Of a DNA stretch of 64,000 nt, positions 34,149 to 47,300 are shown in pieces (positions within the stretch are counted from its first letter, which is position 1; every line of letters starts with the position of its first letter). Source of the DNA: Vitis vinifera (lineage: Eukaryota > Streptophyta > Magnoliopsida > Vitales > Vitaceae). The stretch is from assembly GCF_030704535.1 (NCBI RefSeq), contig NC_081818.1, positions 22,422,001 through 22,486,000 of the forward strand. The letters are read 5' to 3'. Both the position numbers and the translations under genes were made by a program. The notes under the pieces are model-generated. The model was not told where the DNA came from. It was given only the letters and a program-made list of their open reading frames with translations, and ran no database searches.

Positions 34149-36440
34149 CTTAAGTTGCTAGTTTTGACCTGTAATCAGAATATTCATAATAAGGAAGAAG
34201 AATAGAAATTGCATAAGATAGAGAAAAGACAAATTTAAAGAAAACTAATTTTCTTAAATATAGGAAACAAGAACAAAAAAAATTGAGGAAAAGAACTGAT
34301 TGAAATAAAAAGCAGCATAGAGAGGTCTGGAAAATTTCCAAATTCAAGCAACAAGCAAAGAGTTTATGAAGAATTCAAAAACCTGAGTAGCCACTGACTA
34401 ATATACATCACCCAAGAAAAAAAAAAAACTTTCCTATCACCATAAAAGAAAAATTGTATTTCAAACAATTATAAACCATCAAATTATCAAAACAGGTATA
34501 CTAAATTTAACTTCTTCAATTTTATGTGGCAATAACACAATTCTCCTTAAACCATTTGCCATGGCAACAGGGGGAATGCACCAAAGCCATGGCCAAACAT
34601 TCTAAGGGAACATTTAAGCAACAACATAAATCAATCCCAATAATCACAAACCTACAGGAAGTTCCTTACTTCCAATCTGAAAGTTGAAACAAGATGAGAC
34701 AAATGAAAGAAAATAGTTGAGCTGTGAAACCGCTATCTTGAGCGTTATAGACCAGCTTGTAGGTGCAACAAAAGCACAAATATTTTATTTGAAGGGGAGG
34801 ATGAAGTGGAGAAAGTTCACACAGCCTAGGATAAGGAAGATAACAAGCCTGCAGAGAACTTGACAGAGGAATTATAAATCCCTTTGCATGCAAGATCAAC
34901 ATCCTACCATGCCATGCAAAGGAAAGGATATAATTTAAACAACATCCAACAGTGATTCTTATCAAGTGACAAAGTATTCATGACTTTTGATTCCAGAAAT
35001 GGCCAAACTAACCGGATGCAATGTTCAACCAACCAACTCCTCTTCATCTGATGTGACATATGGAACAAAGTTCACTAGCACTCCTGTTGGTTGAAAATTC
35101 CAATGGCAAGGTACCACCTTTGACACAAATAATCTTTCGCTGTAGGGAGGGTGTCTTTGGATGTAGCAGCTGGCCACTTCAGGCCAGACTATGGATGAAG
35201 GTTGAACTGATATAGAGTTTCAAATAGGTCATTTGGTTTACTTGCTTCCTCCAACCCTACTGCAAAGATTTTCAGTGCCATGAAGAAATTTACATCTAGC
35301 ACCAAGATATTATAGCCAATTTCAAGTGGCTCAACGGACTGGACAGCTACAATCATGAGTCACCAACTAATCTCATATCCACCCAGATTTCCAAGTCTCC
35401 TTTTCAAAGGAAAAACATAAAAAACAAAAAAACAAAAAAAAAAAAACAAAAAAACAAAAAAACAAAAACAAAAACAAAAACAAGAGCAAAAACAGGTTGA
35501 GTTAATTTTGTACCTGACATTGCATTTCCATGGGTGGGTGAAGAAAAAATTTAGCTAGAAGAAGTTGTTATTACATAATACTATACTCGATAAACCCAAT
35601 CAGGCCATGACTCGAGTCCTGGTACAATGGTCAAATGGATTTCCTGAAGACACTACTTGTCACAATTGGTAGAAATCCAAATAAATTTTCCACTATTTCA
35701 AACCGGGGGACAAGGTTGACTTGTAGCAATCAGAATGACACATTCATAAACTGCATGAGGGGAGTTGTTTCCAAGTAAGAAGTTAGCATTCAGTTGGGCA
35801 TAAAAATTTTCTGAAAGATGCCAATGGATTCATCTAAATTAATCATTTTATTATTATCATCAATAATCACCCCTTCATTCCAATCATCCACCTGTAATAT
35901 TCATTGGGTCATCTATTGGCATGAGAACAGGTACCATCCAATTCAAATCAGTAGTCTTGAAATAAGGGTTTCCCCCTATAAATGAGATTTTGCTTCAGAA
36001 TTCTATGTCCTCCTCTCTGATCGTATCAGACATTTCCTGAAAGAACCCATTCTCAGGAAATTTTTGTTCGGAAAGGCAATTCTTTCCATTTCCCAACTCA
36101 AATCAAAAAGACTAAAAATAAAAAATAAAAAGTTGTTGTTTTGATTATCGAACAGGTCCATTAATGCAAAACCCAAGCATGAAACCGTGAAAATTCATCA
36201 AGACCACATATATAAACAACACCCACAACCAGTACCACAATCCAGCGAGAAAATGTAAAATCAACAAACTTGCCTCGGAATTGAGCAACTTTAGGGCATG
36301 AAACAACACAATCCACCCAAACATTACAAAATCAAATCAAATACCAGTGCGTATACGCATGTGAAAGGGAAAGAAACGAGGTTAGGGTTAGGGTTACCTC
36401 GGGGAGATGATGACGCTGCCGTTTCTCCACTGCCTCTCCC
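34149..36440 (-). promoter_or_regulatory. 5' leader and 5'-UTR intron of the FLX-like gene
   Basis: An acceptor at 34170/34169 leads into a 20 bp leader before the ATG at 34148. The matching donor is at 36397 (GAG|GTAACC), giving a 2.2 kb leader intron, so transcription starts near 36440. The intron opens with GTAACCCTAACCCTAACC, a telobox-like repeat often found in leaders of plant growth-related genes. A long 5'-UTR intron can raise expression in plants; that is inference. The intron also holds an A-rich simple repeat at 35411-35490. Confidence 0.6.
35411..35490. repeat. A-rich simple repeat, (AACAAAA)n-like
   Basis: Alternating A runs with single C residues over about 80 bp, inside the FLX-gene leader intron. 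Low complexity, with no sign of function. Confidence 0.8.
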
Positions 36441-36984
36441 GAACTGAAACCTTAAACCGTGTAATAAACCTAAATCATTTTTCCCTTCCGTGTATTTTTT
36501 CAATATTACATTTTATAAAGTAATTTTTTTTCCTAGGCCAAATTTAGGGTTTTTCAATTTTTTATATTACTAATTTTGTTCCAAGTGTCTTGGTAATAAA
36601 GTTGTTATTATATATATATTTTTAATTATTTAATAAAAATTATAAATAAATAAATAAATAAATATATATATATATAAAATTTAATAAAAAATAAAACAAA
36701 AATTTTAATCTTTTAAGTATTTTTAGGTATTTCTGTTTAAAAAAAATATTATAACGTGTGACAACTTTATTCATATATTTATTTTACAATAAAAAAACCT
36801 AGATATCAAATTATAATTAATATTTTTTTATTATTTAATAAATAAGTGTTATTATTTGTTTAATAAATGTATTATGAATTTAAATTTCTTAAAATTTAAG
36901 ATTATTAATAAACAAACATACATTATGATTTATTTTTACAATAAATAATTTTTTGTACAATTGTATATTTATATATTTTTTAAA
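36441..36984. other. AT-rich spacer left of the pararetrovirus-like element
   Basis: Runs of A and T with short (AAAT)n and (AT)n tracts. No gene, RNA or repeat border recognised. It includes the promoter side of the FLX-like gene. Confidence 0.5.
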
Positions 36985-37622
36985 AATGTGTAAAAGATGT
37001 ATAAGAAAATATATATATATATTCAAATAGTATTGAAAAATGTCAAATAGTATTCAAATAATGATCAAATAATAAAAGTTGTCTTTCATTCGACAACTTT
37101 GATTTTCAAGAACGCATGTAAAGAAACGTGGCTTTCCTACCTATAGCCCCTAACAATATTTAATTTCTTCATCTGAAGCATGGAGGAAAGAAGCTAGTTG
37201 TCTTCTACAATTATTTTTAGATTCAATTATACTTCAAATCCACATAATCCATCAAGGCTCACATCCGCCAATTCCTCTATAAATAGAGATGCAACCTTCG
37301 TAACAAAGGCAAAACGAGCAAAGCGAAGATCAAAGCCTTCAAGAGTGTTCCCTAAAATTTTTCTTTTAGCTTTTGTAATTTCTCCCTCCTTCCAAAAATC
37401 TATTCCTTTGTATTCGTCCTTCTGTTGTCGATAAGTCAATCTATAGTCAAAACTCTCTTATAATCAAGGTATAATTTTCAATACAAAAATTTTATTTTAA
37501 GATCAATTTCTTTGTTCTTGTGTTCAATTTTATGCTATAAATTAGACAGAATTAGATACTAAATATTTGTATTTTCATAGACAACATAATCTTTTGTGTG
37601 TATGAACTGTTGTATATCCTGG
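36985..37622 (+). repeat. Left terminal direct repeat with promoter
   Basis: Matches 42290-42922 along its length, with moderate divergence and small indels. It contains TATAAATAG at 37278-37286. The right boundary is set by loss of similarity just before the primer site. The left boundary is approximate, because the outer sequence is AT-rich. Confidence 0.7.
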
Positions 37623-37629
37623 ATATAAA

Positions 37630-37643
37630 TGGTATCATAGCCA
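37630..37643 (+). promoter_or_regulatory. Primer binding site for initiator-Met tRNA
   Basis: TGGTATCATAGCCA differs at one base from TGGTATCAGAGCCA, the complement of the plant initiator tRNA 3' end used by caulimovirids and many plant LTR elements to start minus-strand DNA synthesis. Its place directly after the left repeat supports the call. Confidence 0.75.
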
Positions 37644-37871
37644 CGTTCTGCTTAAGAACAAAGTGGTATTACAAATTGAAACAATCTTTAATCACTAATT
37701 TAGTCATGACTTAGTTCGAATTGAATTTCTTGTGAACGGTTTAGTGAACCTAGATAGCGGCGTTTAAAGGCAGAATGAGTGTAAGTCCCGTGTTGATCTG
37801 CTTGTGGTGGTCCCTGTTCAAGAAATTATTTGAATTAATTAAGAATAAAATTATGATTATTTTATGTGACA

Positions 37872-38950
37872 ATGAGTAATATTATAAAGGGATTAAATAG
37901 TGTTAGTTCATCCAGATCTCTTAGAATAGGTGGTCTTGCATCATATGCATAAGATAATTCTACATATAATTCAGTCTGTTCTTCATATGAGTTAAACAAA
38001 TCTACAAATTCATTAGCTACATCATCATATAGTCATCACATAAAATTTAATAATTCAAAATTAGATGAAAAAATGATTCAAATTGAAAATAAACTTAAAA
38101 ATTTATTAAATGTGTCTAGCTTTGTTTCAAAAATTCCTTTTTTTGAAAAAAAAAGTCTGAGTTAACTATTTTCCCTCATCTTGATAATCCTCCTTTAAAT
38201 ATAAATATCATTAGGAAAAGATATATTAAAAGAAATCTTTTTGTTCTTGATGTAGAATGTATTAAATTTGATTATTTTTCTCCTTATAATAATGGTAAAA
38301 GAAAGTATTTTAAACAACTTCCTCCTCAAGTTACAAATACTTGAAGAAAACAATATGAAAAATATATGCAACAAGTTAGGATGACAATTCCTTTTTTCCA
38401 TTAGTTTTTCAAATTTAAGAAACCCCTTAAAAGAATTGCAACATTAACCTCAAGAAAAGCAATAGAAAATTCTCCATATAATAAAAAATTATTAGATCAA
38501 CAAAACTTAACTCAAGCAGAATCAAAAGAAGAGTCAAGTGGAACAAAATTTAATTTTTTCTACCTCGAGAGAGGTGGAGGAAACATCAACATCAAAGATA
38601 GAAAAAACAAGTGAAATTAATGAAGTACAAAAAATAGAAAATAAAGAAAAAACAAAATAAAAACAATAAATGTAATATTTTCAAAAATAGCTAAGCAAGT
38701 TTTTTTTCTTTTTTTTGATGTTATAAACAAAATAAATGATGAGGAAACATAAAGAAATTATTTACAAAAATTAAAAAATTTAATTCTCATGGAAAATCCA
38801 AATAAAACTTAAGAAATCAAACCTGCACAACACTCAATTGATGAAATTTTTAATAGATTCAAAAGCCTATAACTATTGAAGATTTGAAAGAAGAAATACA
38901 AGAAATAAAAAAGCAAATAGATCAATTAAAACAATAAAACAAGAAAATGA
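37872..38950 (+). pseudogene. Capsid/gag-like region of the pararetrovirus-like element
   Basis: From an ATG at 37872 a broken frame gives a serine-rich start and then a lysine/asparagine-rich stretch with stops and frame changes. I cannot assign a domain with confidence. Position upstream of the protease makes a capsid or gag role likely. Lysine- and glutamate-rich helical text at 38580-38950 could be a coiled coil. Confidence 0.4.
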
Positions 38951-38999
38951 ACAAATAAGAAATATAATACAATACAAACAAGAAAATTTTGTTGAAACG

Positions 39000-39540
39000 T
39001 CTAATAATCAAGATCTAGGAATAATAATACATGATAAACAAATTCCCATAGAATCATTTATAAATACAATATCAAAAATATATTTTCAAAGATGGTATAC
39101 AAATGTAAAAGTCATAATTGAAGATTTTGAAGTAGAAATGACAACATTAATAGACTTAGGAGCTAATATGAATTGTATTAAAAAATGATTAAACCCTACT
39201 CAATAATATGAAAAAATAGGACAAGAACTTTTCGTTGCAAATAAAGGAAAATTAGACATATAATACAAACTTCAAAATGTTCACATATGTCAAGATAATT
39301 ATTGTTTTAGACATCAATTTGTGTTAGTGCAAAACATGATCGAACCTTTAATCTTAGGAATTCATTTTATTACATTGTTTTATCCATTTCAAGTAACTGA
39401 TGAAGGTGTCAAAACTACAATATTAGGAAACACCATATTTCCCCCCTTTATATATCCATTAACTAAAAAAGAAATACATCAAGTCCAAAGTGATTCAATA
39501 AATAAAAGGATAAATTTAATTCAAAGAAAATAAGCTCATA
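39000..39540 (+). pseudogene. Aspartic protease region of the pararetrovirus-like element
   Basis: DLGAN at 39153-39167 sits where retroviral proteases carry D(T/S)GA, so the second active-site residue is changed. A flap-like and C-terminal segment follows in another frame at 39321-39533 (LILGIHF pattern). It is broken by stops and at least one frame change. Confidence 0.6.
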
Positions 39541-39649
39541 TAAATTTTCTATCAAAAGAAATTCAATATAAGAAAGTAAAAAAACAACTTCTAGAAGATA
39601 AAGTTCAGAAAAGAATAAAAGAAATTTAAATTTTTTTTCAAAACGAAAT

Positions 39650-40990
39650 TTGTTCTGATATTCCAAATGCTTTTTGGTCCAGAAAGAAACATGAAATAAG
39701 TTTACCTTATATTCAAAATTTCAATGAGTCTAAAATTCGCACTAAAGCTATACTTATTCAAATGAATGAAAAACTTTTAGAATACTGTAAATAAGAAATT
39801 GATTAATTAGTAAAGAAGAAATTAATCAGACCCTCAAAATCTCCTTGGAGTTGTGTTGTTTTTTATGTTCAAAATGTTGTTGAACTATAAAGAGGTGCAC
39901 CCAAATTAGTCATCAATTATAAACCTTTAAATAAAGTATTACAATGGATAAGATACCCTATTCTTAATAAACAAGATTTACTCAAAAGATTTCATAGTGT
40001 TTTACTTTATTCAAAATTTGATATGAAATCAGGATTTTGACAAGTTCAAATTAAAAAAGAAGATATATACAAAATTGTTTTTACAGTCCATTTTGGTCAT
40101 TATGAATGGAATATCATGTCTTTTGGTCTCAAAAATGCCCATTCTGAATTTCAAAATATTATGCATGACACTTTTAACTCTCATTTTCAATTCATTATTG
40201 TGTATATTGATGATGTTATAGTATTTTATGATTCATCCGAAAAACATTTTATTCATTTAAAAAAGTTTTTCAAAGTAATTAAAGCAAATGGAATGACATG
40301 TTCTTATCCAAAAATGAAATTATTTCAAACAAAGATAAGACTTTTAGGACATGAAATTTATCAAGGTAAAAAAAAAAACCGAATCAAAGGCCAATAGAAT
40401 TTATTAACAAGTTTCCTGATGAAATAAAAGACAAATAACAATTGCAAAGATTTCTAAGCTGTTTAAATTATGTTTCTGATTATTTCAAATATTTGAGAAT
40501 TAGGAAAAATACACCTGCATGGACTGAAAATCATACTAATTTAGTCAAAGAAATTAAACAAAGAGTCAAATATTTACCATGCATTAACATCCTTCATCCC
40601 AATGCATTGCTTATTGTAGAATCAGATGCATCTAATTTAGGCTATGGAGACATATCAAAGCAAAAGTGCATATAGTTCGATATCATTCAGGAATTTGATT
40701 GGGTACTCAAATAAACTATTTAACTGTCAAAAAAGAAATTTTTTATCAATAATTTTATGTATTTCAAAATTTCAAAGTGATTTGATAAAAAAAAAATTAT
40801 TTTAAAAATTGATTGCAAAGCTGCAAAAGACATTTTACAAAAATATGTTAAAAATCTAGTTTCAAAACAAATTTTTGCAAGATGACAAACTTTACTTTCA
40901 AATTTTGATTTTAAAATTGAATTTATCAAAGGAGAGTTGAATTCTCTTCCTAACTTCCTTACTCAGGAGTTTTTGCAAGGTAAGGATCAT
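39650..40990 (+). pseudogene. Caulimovirid-like reverse transcriptase and RNase H, disrupted
   Basis: Reverse transcriptase blocks are visible in order: a KSPWSC segment near 39840, a LVINYKPLN block near 39905-39935, SKFDMKSG near 40010-40035, FGLKNA near 40118-40135, and YIDD at 40203-40214. LGHEI follows near 40340. RNase H shows ESDASN at about 40619-40636 and a late IKGELNSLPNFLT segment near 40924-40962. The EWN-M-FGLKNA-SEFQ arrangement is the caulimovirid pattern. Stops and frame changes occur throughout (for example stops near 39794, 39886, 40038, 40395 and 40673), so there is no functional product. Confidence 0.75.
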
Positions 40991-40994
40991 ATTT

Positions 40995-42200
40995 TATCTT
41001 AATGGGTACTCCTATTAGGCCCCAGCTTCCTTTATCATTCAAGAAAACCAAAGTTTCATATAGGATGATTTTGAATTTTCCAAATATTCGTCATACTTTT
41101 CCAATACAAACATCAAATTCCTTTCAAGTCCTAACTCTAGACTTTTTTTCCTCTTCAACCTTCAAAAAGCTTTATTCAAGCTTTTAAATCAACCTCCAAA
41201 AGTATTCCTATCCAGAGTTAATATAGTCCAAGTTCTATTCCAACATTTCCATCTTCATCTTCATTTACTAATAGTCAATATGTCAAAAAACCCAAAACCT
41301 TAGAAATTGCTTTCATTGAACCAAAGTTCAATTTTGAAGAAGTTCTTAAAATCCTTCATTACATCTTTCCTTAAGGAGTCAATTTTAATTCCAATGATCC
41401 TTTCAAAACTTGTCAATTTTATGAGTTTTTCTTAGTTGATACTGATTCAGTCGAAATTACTCATAATACTGATAAAAACAATCCTCGGAGCATTGCATTC
41501 TCCAAATATCAAATTCTTAGAGTCATGACCTTGACTCATTGAAATCAAAAGCCCTTTACTTGCAAGGCTTTTAGTCAAACTTTCCATCCTATGAGCTACA
41601 ACTACATAGACTACATGAATGCTTGGTATAACATGTCATATCTGCAAAGTTATCAACATTCATGGTTTATTCAATTTTCAAGAGGTTTTTGGTCTACTAG
41701 ACTCCATATTTCCTCCTGAAATTTAAGAAAAATTCAACTTCTACAAGAGCAAGACTTCATCTCAATCTATCATTCAATTGAGACTCCTTCATGGATTCTT
41801 ACATGGAATATTATCAAGAAGCAAGAGCAACCTCCTCATTTTCCATTATATCTCTCTAGAGAATTTAGCATCAAATGGTAGGACAAATTCAATCATGAGT
41901 TCATGTGTCAACAAAAGATTTTCTAAATAATTTCAAGGCCAGAATCTTCAAATTCAAAAGATTCAACAAGCCCTTCTCAAGGGCCAACTCAAGCAGAATT
42001 CCTAACTCTGATAAGCAAATGTCAAACTTCATTAGCAACTGCTACAAATTTAGAATAATATCGTCAAAGACTTATTCAAACTCTCAAATAGTTTGGTGAT
42101 AATTAAGATAATGAAAAAACTGAAGACATAACTTTATCAAATGATTCATATGTAGACCCCGAGTTCATCCTGTATAGTAGACCTATGGGTCAATCTAAAT
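40995..42200 (+). pseudogene. Unassigned coding-like region downstream of RNase H
   Basis: After the RNase H, broken frames continue for 1.2 kb (for example 41002-41187 and 41905-42099). They are rich in aromatic and proline residues and do not resemble a retroviral integrase: no zinc HHCC pattern and no D,D35E pattern seen. Some caulimovirids have an extra ORF at this place. I do not recognise the product. Confidence 0.4.
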
Positions 42201-42289
42201 AAAAGATTTCAAGAATCTTTTGTACATTTATCCCCTTGTATTTATCTAGTAAAAAGACTGTGTAAAATAAAGAAACTAAGTGAAAGATG

Positions 42290-42922
42290 CTTAAGAAAAC
42301 AAAAAAAATACTATTCAAATAGTAGTGAATAGTGTCAAATAGTATTCAAATAGTAAAAATTGTCTTTCATTTGACAACTTTGATTTTCAAAAAAACATGT
42401 AAAGAAACGGGGCCTTTTTACTTATAACAAGATTTAATTTTTTCGTTTGAAGCATGGAAAAAAGAGGTCAACTGTCTTTTGCAATTATTTTCGGATTAAA
42501 TTCTACTTTAAATCCATAGATCCCATCAAGACTCACGTCCACCCACTTCTTCTATAAATGGAGATGCAACCTTCATCACAAGGCAGAGCGAGCAAAGCAG
42601 AGATTAGAGTTTTCACGAGTGTTCCCTAAAAATTTTCTCTTAGTTTTTGTAATCTCTCTCTCATTCCAAAAATCTATTCCTTTGTATTCATCATTCTGTT
42701 GTCAACAATCCAGTCTATAGTCAAAACTCTCTTGCAATCAAGGTATAATTTTCAATACAAAAGTTTTATTTTGAGATCAATTTCTTTGTTCTTATGTTCA
42801 ATTTTCTACTATAAGTTAGACAAAATTAGACATTAAATATTTTTGTTTTCCTGTTTGAGTTCATAGACATAATTAATCTTTTGTGTGCATGAATTAATTC
42901 TGTGTAATACCTAGTAGTCAAT
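42290..42922 (+). repeat. Right terminal direct repeat with promoter
   Basis: Second copy of the repeat at 36985-37622, including TATAAAT at 42553-42559. Similarity ends close to 42922, where copia-type minus-strand sequence begins. Confidence 0.7.
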
Positions 42923-42924
42923 CT

Positions 42925-43330
42925 TTTCTCCATCATAGATCCAGCCTAACCAACATCTACATAAACTTCAAACTTAAGCTTGTTATCTTCCTTAAACAAA
43001 AGGTCTTTCTTTGGAGTTCCTTTTAAGTAAATAAACTTCCCAATCATTTTTTGATAAATACCTTAATCAACTAGTTTTTCCTTCTCTTGTTTTTCTCCTA
43101 GCTAGTGATTGGACCCTATTAAAGTGCCAATGGGTTTGCTACTACCTACATTTGTCTCTTGAAGGAAATCTTAAGTGTATTTTTGTTGGGAGATAAAAAT
43201 TATTTGTTGAGATTTTGTCATTTCAATTCCCAAAAAGAATATTAGATTTTCAAGGTCTTTAACTTCAAATTCTTTTGCTAGATAGACTTCAATTCCCTAA
43301 AAGAATCTTAGAGAGTTAGAGCATGCCACT
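42925..43330 (-). pseudogene. Copia RNase H fragment
   Basis: Read on the minus strand, about 43085-42915 gives an interrupted copia pattern (IGKFIYLKGTPKKDLLFK, then YVDVG.AGS). It fits the RNase H region with an internal deletion. No ends or LTR are visible. The pararetrovirus-like element abuts it on the left. Confidence 0.55.
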
Positions 43331-44329
43331 TGATCACATAATAGGAGGATTTAACACTTACGGATTGTAGAGGCAATCTTAAGAGATTGATATCATTCAC
43401 CTCGTTAGGTTACGAACACCAATTTATGGGGAGCTTTCATGCAGTTGTTAATAAGTCACAAACTTGAGGGTTTTTATTTTTTATTTTTTTTTATCTCGAT
43501 TGAATATCATAGATACTAGACTACAATTGACTCTTAGTGGTGAGATGTTGAGTCAACTCAGAATTTGATTATAAGAGAGTCAATACTTTCTTATAGATCC
43601 CAATGATCTTCACTTAATCTCATATTCCTTGGTGACACATTATTTAAGAAATAGTTGGGTTTTTTTTATTCATATGTGTATATAAGGACATTTTTGGTAA
43701 ACAAGAGCTTATAAATGACCTTTTTGGATTAATTAATTAATTAATTAGAGTATAATAAGGTGACCTAGTAAGTTAAATTAAGTGACTAAAGCCTAAGGTG
43801 AGGCTCAAGTCAATTAAGCCTACAAGTAAATATATATAAACCTTTTTTAAGGGTTTAAGACTTAAAATCTTTTTATTCATTTTTCCAGAGGGAGGAATCT
43901 TATCCTCCATCGCCATAGAAAAGATTCTACCATTCTCAAGTTCCAAGGTCTAGGAGAGAATCATTAGGTAAAAGATCGTAAAGTATTCGATATGCGCATC
44001 GCCCTCTTCTCTAATTGAAATTGATGTGGGAACATTCAAATTATAGATATCATTTTTTGAGCACCTAGATCTAAGGTTCAAATTTTTTTATTGCTTTCAT
44101 TGCCTAGATCTTGATCCCTAAGATTGTAGTAGCATCCATCCCAACAATCTAGGGCTTGGAATGGAATAATCTAAAGATTCGAACAACTAAATACATCTTT
44201 GTTGCACACTCCAATTTGTGGATACATCCATACTCCCCACTATGATATGTCATTTACACATTTACACCTATCTCCAAGTAAACGTTTGAGTACATTGCAT
44301 ACTAATGGAATACAAATATTCATTTGTAG
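43331..44329. other. Unclassified repeat-like DNA between two copia remnants
   Basis: No coding pattern. Composition and position suggest more retrotransposon (leader or LTR) sequence, but I found no matching copy in the window. Confidence 0.3.
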
Positions 44330-47300
44330 GAAATATTGAAAGAATTTCTTCCATTCCACAACTATGGGTAACGACAATGGTTTTTTTTTTTAAAAAAAGT
44401 GTTTTATTTCATTTAACTCTACTATATAAAAACCTATATTTATAATAATCTAATCATATTTGGACTATAACTCTAATTCATAATTCAACTAAGACTTCTA
44501 AAGTAACATAAAATAAATAAATAAATAACAATTCATAATATTTCTCAAATTTCTAAATTCTTGTAATTAGGATTTTTATAGTCTCCATTAAATTGAGCTT
44601 TAAAGTCAAGCACATTAAGTATCATATTGAACTTCTTGAACACGCTTGCCTTAAGTATCATCTTCAACTTCTTGAACACGCTTGCCTTTAATGGCTTTGT
44701 AAAAATGTTTATAACTTAATCTTCTAATCTACACAACTCAAACTTAATTTTATCATTTTTTATGAGTTATCTAATATAATAAAACTTAATGCATATGTGT
44801 TTGCTTCTACCATAAAACTTTGGATTTTTTGTCAATGCAATATATACTTATTATCATACAAAATCTTTGTAGGATCTTTTTGTTCATGCTTCAACTTTTA
44901 TAGTCAATAATGCTACATTTCATTACTTCTTTGAAACCATGAGAATACTTTTTACCCGGTGGTATTCTTTCTAGTATGTACATCACCTCCCTAAACACTA
45001 TTTGTATAATCTATTAGATTGAAGCTACTTAAATAGGAGTAGAAAATTCCATTATCATGAGGACCATTTATATACCTCAAAATTTGCTTTGTTGCTTGTT
45101 AATGTGACTAATATGGTTTTTTCATAAATAGGTTTATAATTCTCACTTTATAGATAATATTTGATCTTGTAAAAGTCAAATAATGAAGACTTCCTACTAT
45201 ACCCTTAAAATACATGGGATTCTAGTGTCTCCCTTTTTCATCTTTAATCGCTCTATACTAAGGGTATGAAATGTTGTTGATGATTCCATCGTAACTCATT
45301 TTAAAATGTCTATGACATACTTCTTTTGCAAGATAAAGATATCATCATCTATTTATTGAACCTTAATTCCAAGAAAGTATAACATTAATACCAATTTTTT
45401 CATCTTAAGTTGTTATGTCATTGTCTCCTTGAAATCATTAAATATTTGCTAATAGTTTACTATTAATATTAAACCATCCACATATAGGAATATAACAATT
45501 ATATTACCATTAGAATATAACTTGATGTAAATTGTGTGCTTAAAAGTATGCTTTTGAAAATATGTTGCAATAGATAAGTATCAAGTTCAATGTACCAAAC
45601 ATGTGGCATTTGTTTTAATACACACAAAGCCTTTTTGAGTTCATAAATTTATTTCTCTTGTTTCTCATTGTTTATCATACCTATATTGTTTTTCAACAAG
45701 AATTTTGAATTCTTTAAACTTACAAAAAGCCTCATATTTTTCCTTTAATAAATAAATATAAGTTTTTCTTGTAAAATTATTTATAAAGGTTAAAATATTT
45801 TTGTTGTAACTACGAGATTTTACCTTACTAGATCACATATATCTACATGCGCCAACTCTAAAGTTTGTTTAACTTTTTCTAGATTTTCTATCTAGAAAAG
45901 AATTCTTATATTGCTTCCTAAGGAGACATCTTTCATAGACACGATCTAAAACATCAATCATTGATAATCCTATTCCCATATTCTATTGTAGTTATAACTT
46001 TAATCCATGAAAAATTAGATGACCAAAATAACGATGTCAAAGCTAATTGTTATCTTTCATTGTTGCGTTCAAACTAAATAAAGTTTTTGATTCAAAAAAC
46101 ATAAGAAACATTCGATTTTTTTGTCTTATGTATTTTTGCAATCATCTTCTTATTTTTATTACTAAGAATGCAAAATCCATTATAGATATTAATAATGTCC
46201 TTTTTTATTAATTGCCATATGCTTGATAAATTCCAAAAAAAAAAAAAGGAAAAAATACATATATTATAATAACGTCAGTATCATTTTTAAAGAACGTATT
46301 TTAATATTACCTTTATTCATGATAAAAATTTTGGAGTCTTCTTTGATTGATTCATCTAATCGCAAAAGCATTTTCTTACTATGCATATGGTTGAGACATC
46401 CTATATAAAGATACCAAACATCTTTGTTTGCATTTGATGTGTTATATTATAGGCTAATACTAAATTTTGATATGCCTCAATAGGGTTTCCCTACTCTACT
46501 TGTTCATTCTGTAATTTCATTCGACATTTAGGCTTATAGTGTCTATACTTCTTACATCTAAAATATTTTGTGTGACGTGTCTTTCAATCAACAAGTGTTA
46601 TCCCTTTCTCTGGAAGATTTTTGTCACCATCTCCATCTCTAGTGTTGGAGTTATTATGTCCTACTTTACATCGACCACTTTGTTGACTACCATGACTTTT
46701 TTGTAGATGTTCTACTTTACAAAGCCTACTCAAAATTGGTAGAGTTGATTCTCCGATTCCTTCATTGTTCATGTGAACACAATGAACTTATCAACCATTC
46801 AACTATAAGAGTGAACACATTCTTTCCTTTTTTCAATTACAACAACATATTCAAATTTTGCATTTAAATATCACATGACTTTCTCTTGTATTCTTTCATC
46901 ATCAACCTTCTCACTATTAACCCACAATTAGTTTACAATGGTTTGCATCCGATCAAAATAAGTTGAAATTGATTCAATGTCATTCATGAAGAAAGACTCA
47001 AATTCACATCCTAATATTTGCAATTTCATTTGTTTGACATGATCATCATTTTTGTATAATATTTATAGAGTATCTCATGTCTCTTTTGTTGTTTTTGTCA
47101 AATATAGATTTATGTACTGTTTAGAATATTATATCAAGTGTTTTTTTTTATCTATCTTTTAAGAATCTTTCAATAATTATTTTTGCTCATTCAATAGTAT
47201 CGTAAATTCTTTTGGAGGAGTCACTTCGTTATAGCCGTCATTCACTAAATATCATAAATCTTGAAATCTAAATAGGATATACATCTAAATGTATTAATTG

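Larger units (their letters stand above)
36985..42922 (+). mobile_element. Pararetrovirus-like / LTR element with ~630 bp terminal repeats
   Basis: Direct repeats at about 36985-37622 and 42290-42922 enclose a ~4.7 kb decayed coding region. Each repeat holds a TATA box (37278, 42553) and a similar leader. Eight bases after the left repeat lies TGGTATCATAGCCA (37630-37643), matching the initiator-Met tRNA primer site at 13 of 14 positions. Coding order is a capsid/gag-like part, aspartic protease (39153), reverse transcriptase with YIDD (40203), RNase H (about 40619) and an unassigned downstream region. The polymerase resembles Caulimoviridae more than Ty3/gypsy, and no integrase is seen. It may be an endogenous caulimovirid with terminal redundancy or an LTR retroelement with a caulimovirid-like polymerase. 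Its right end abuts a copia fragment. All ORFs are broken. Confidence 0.7.
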
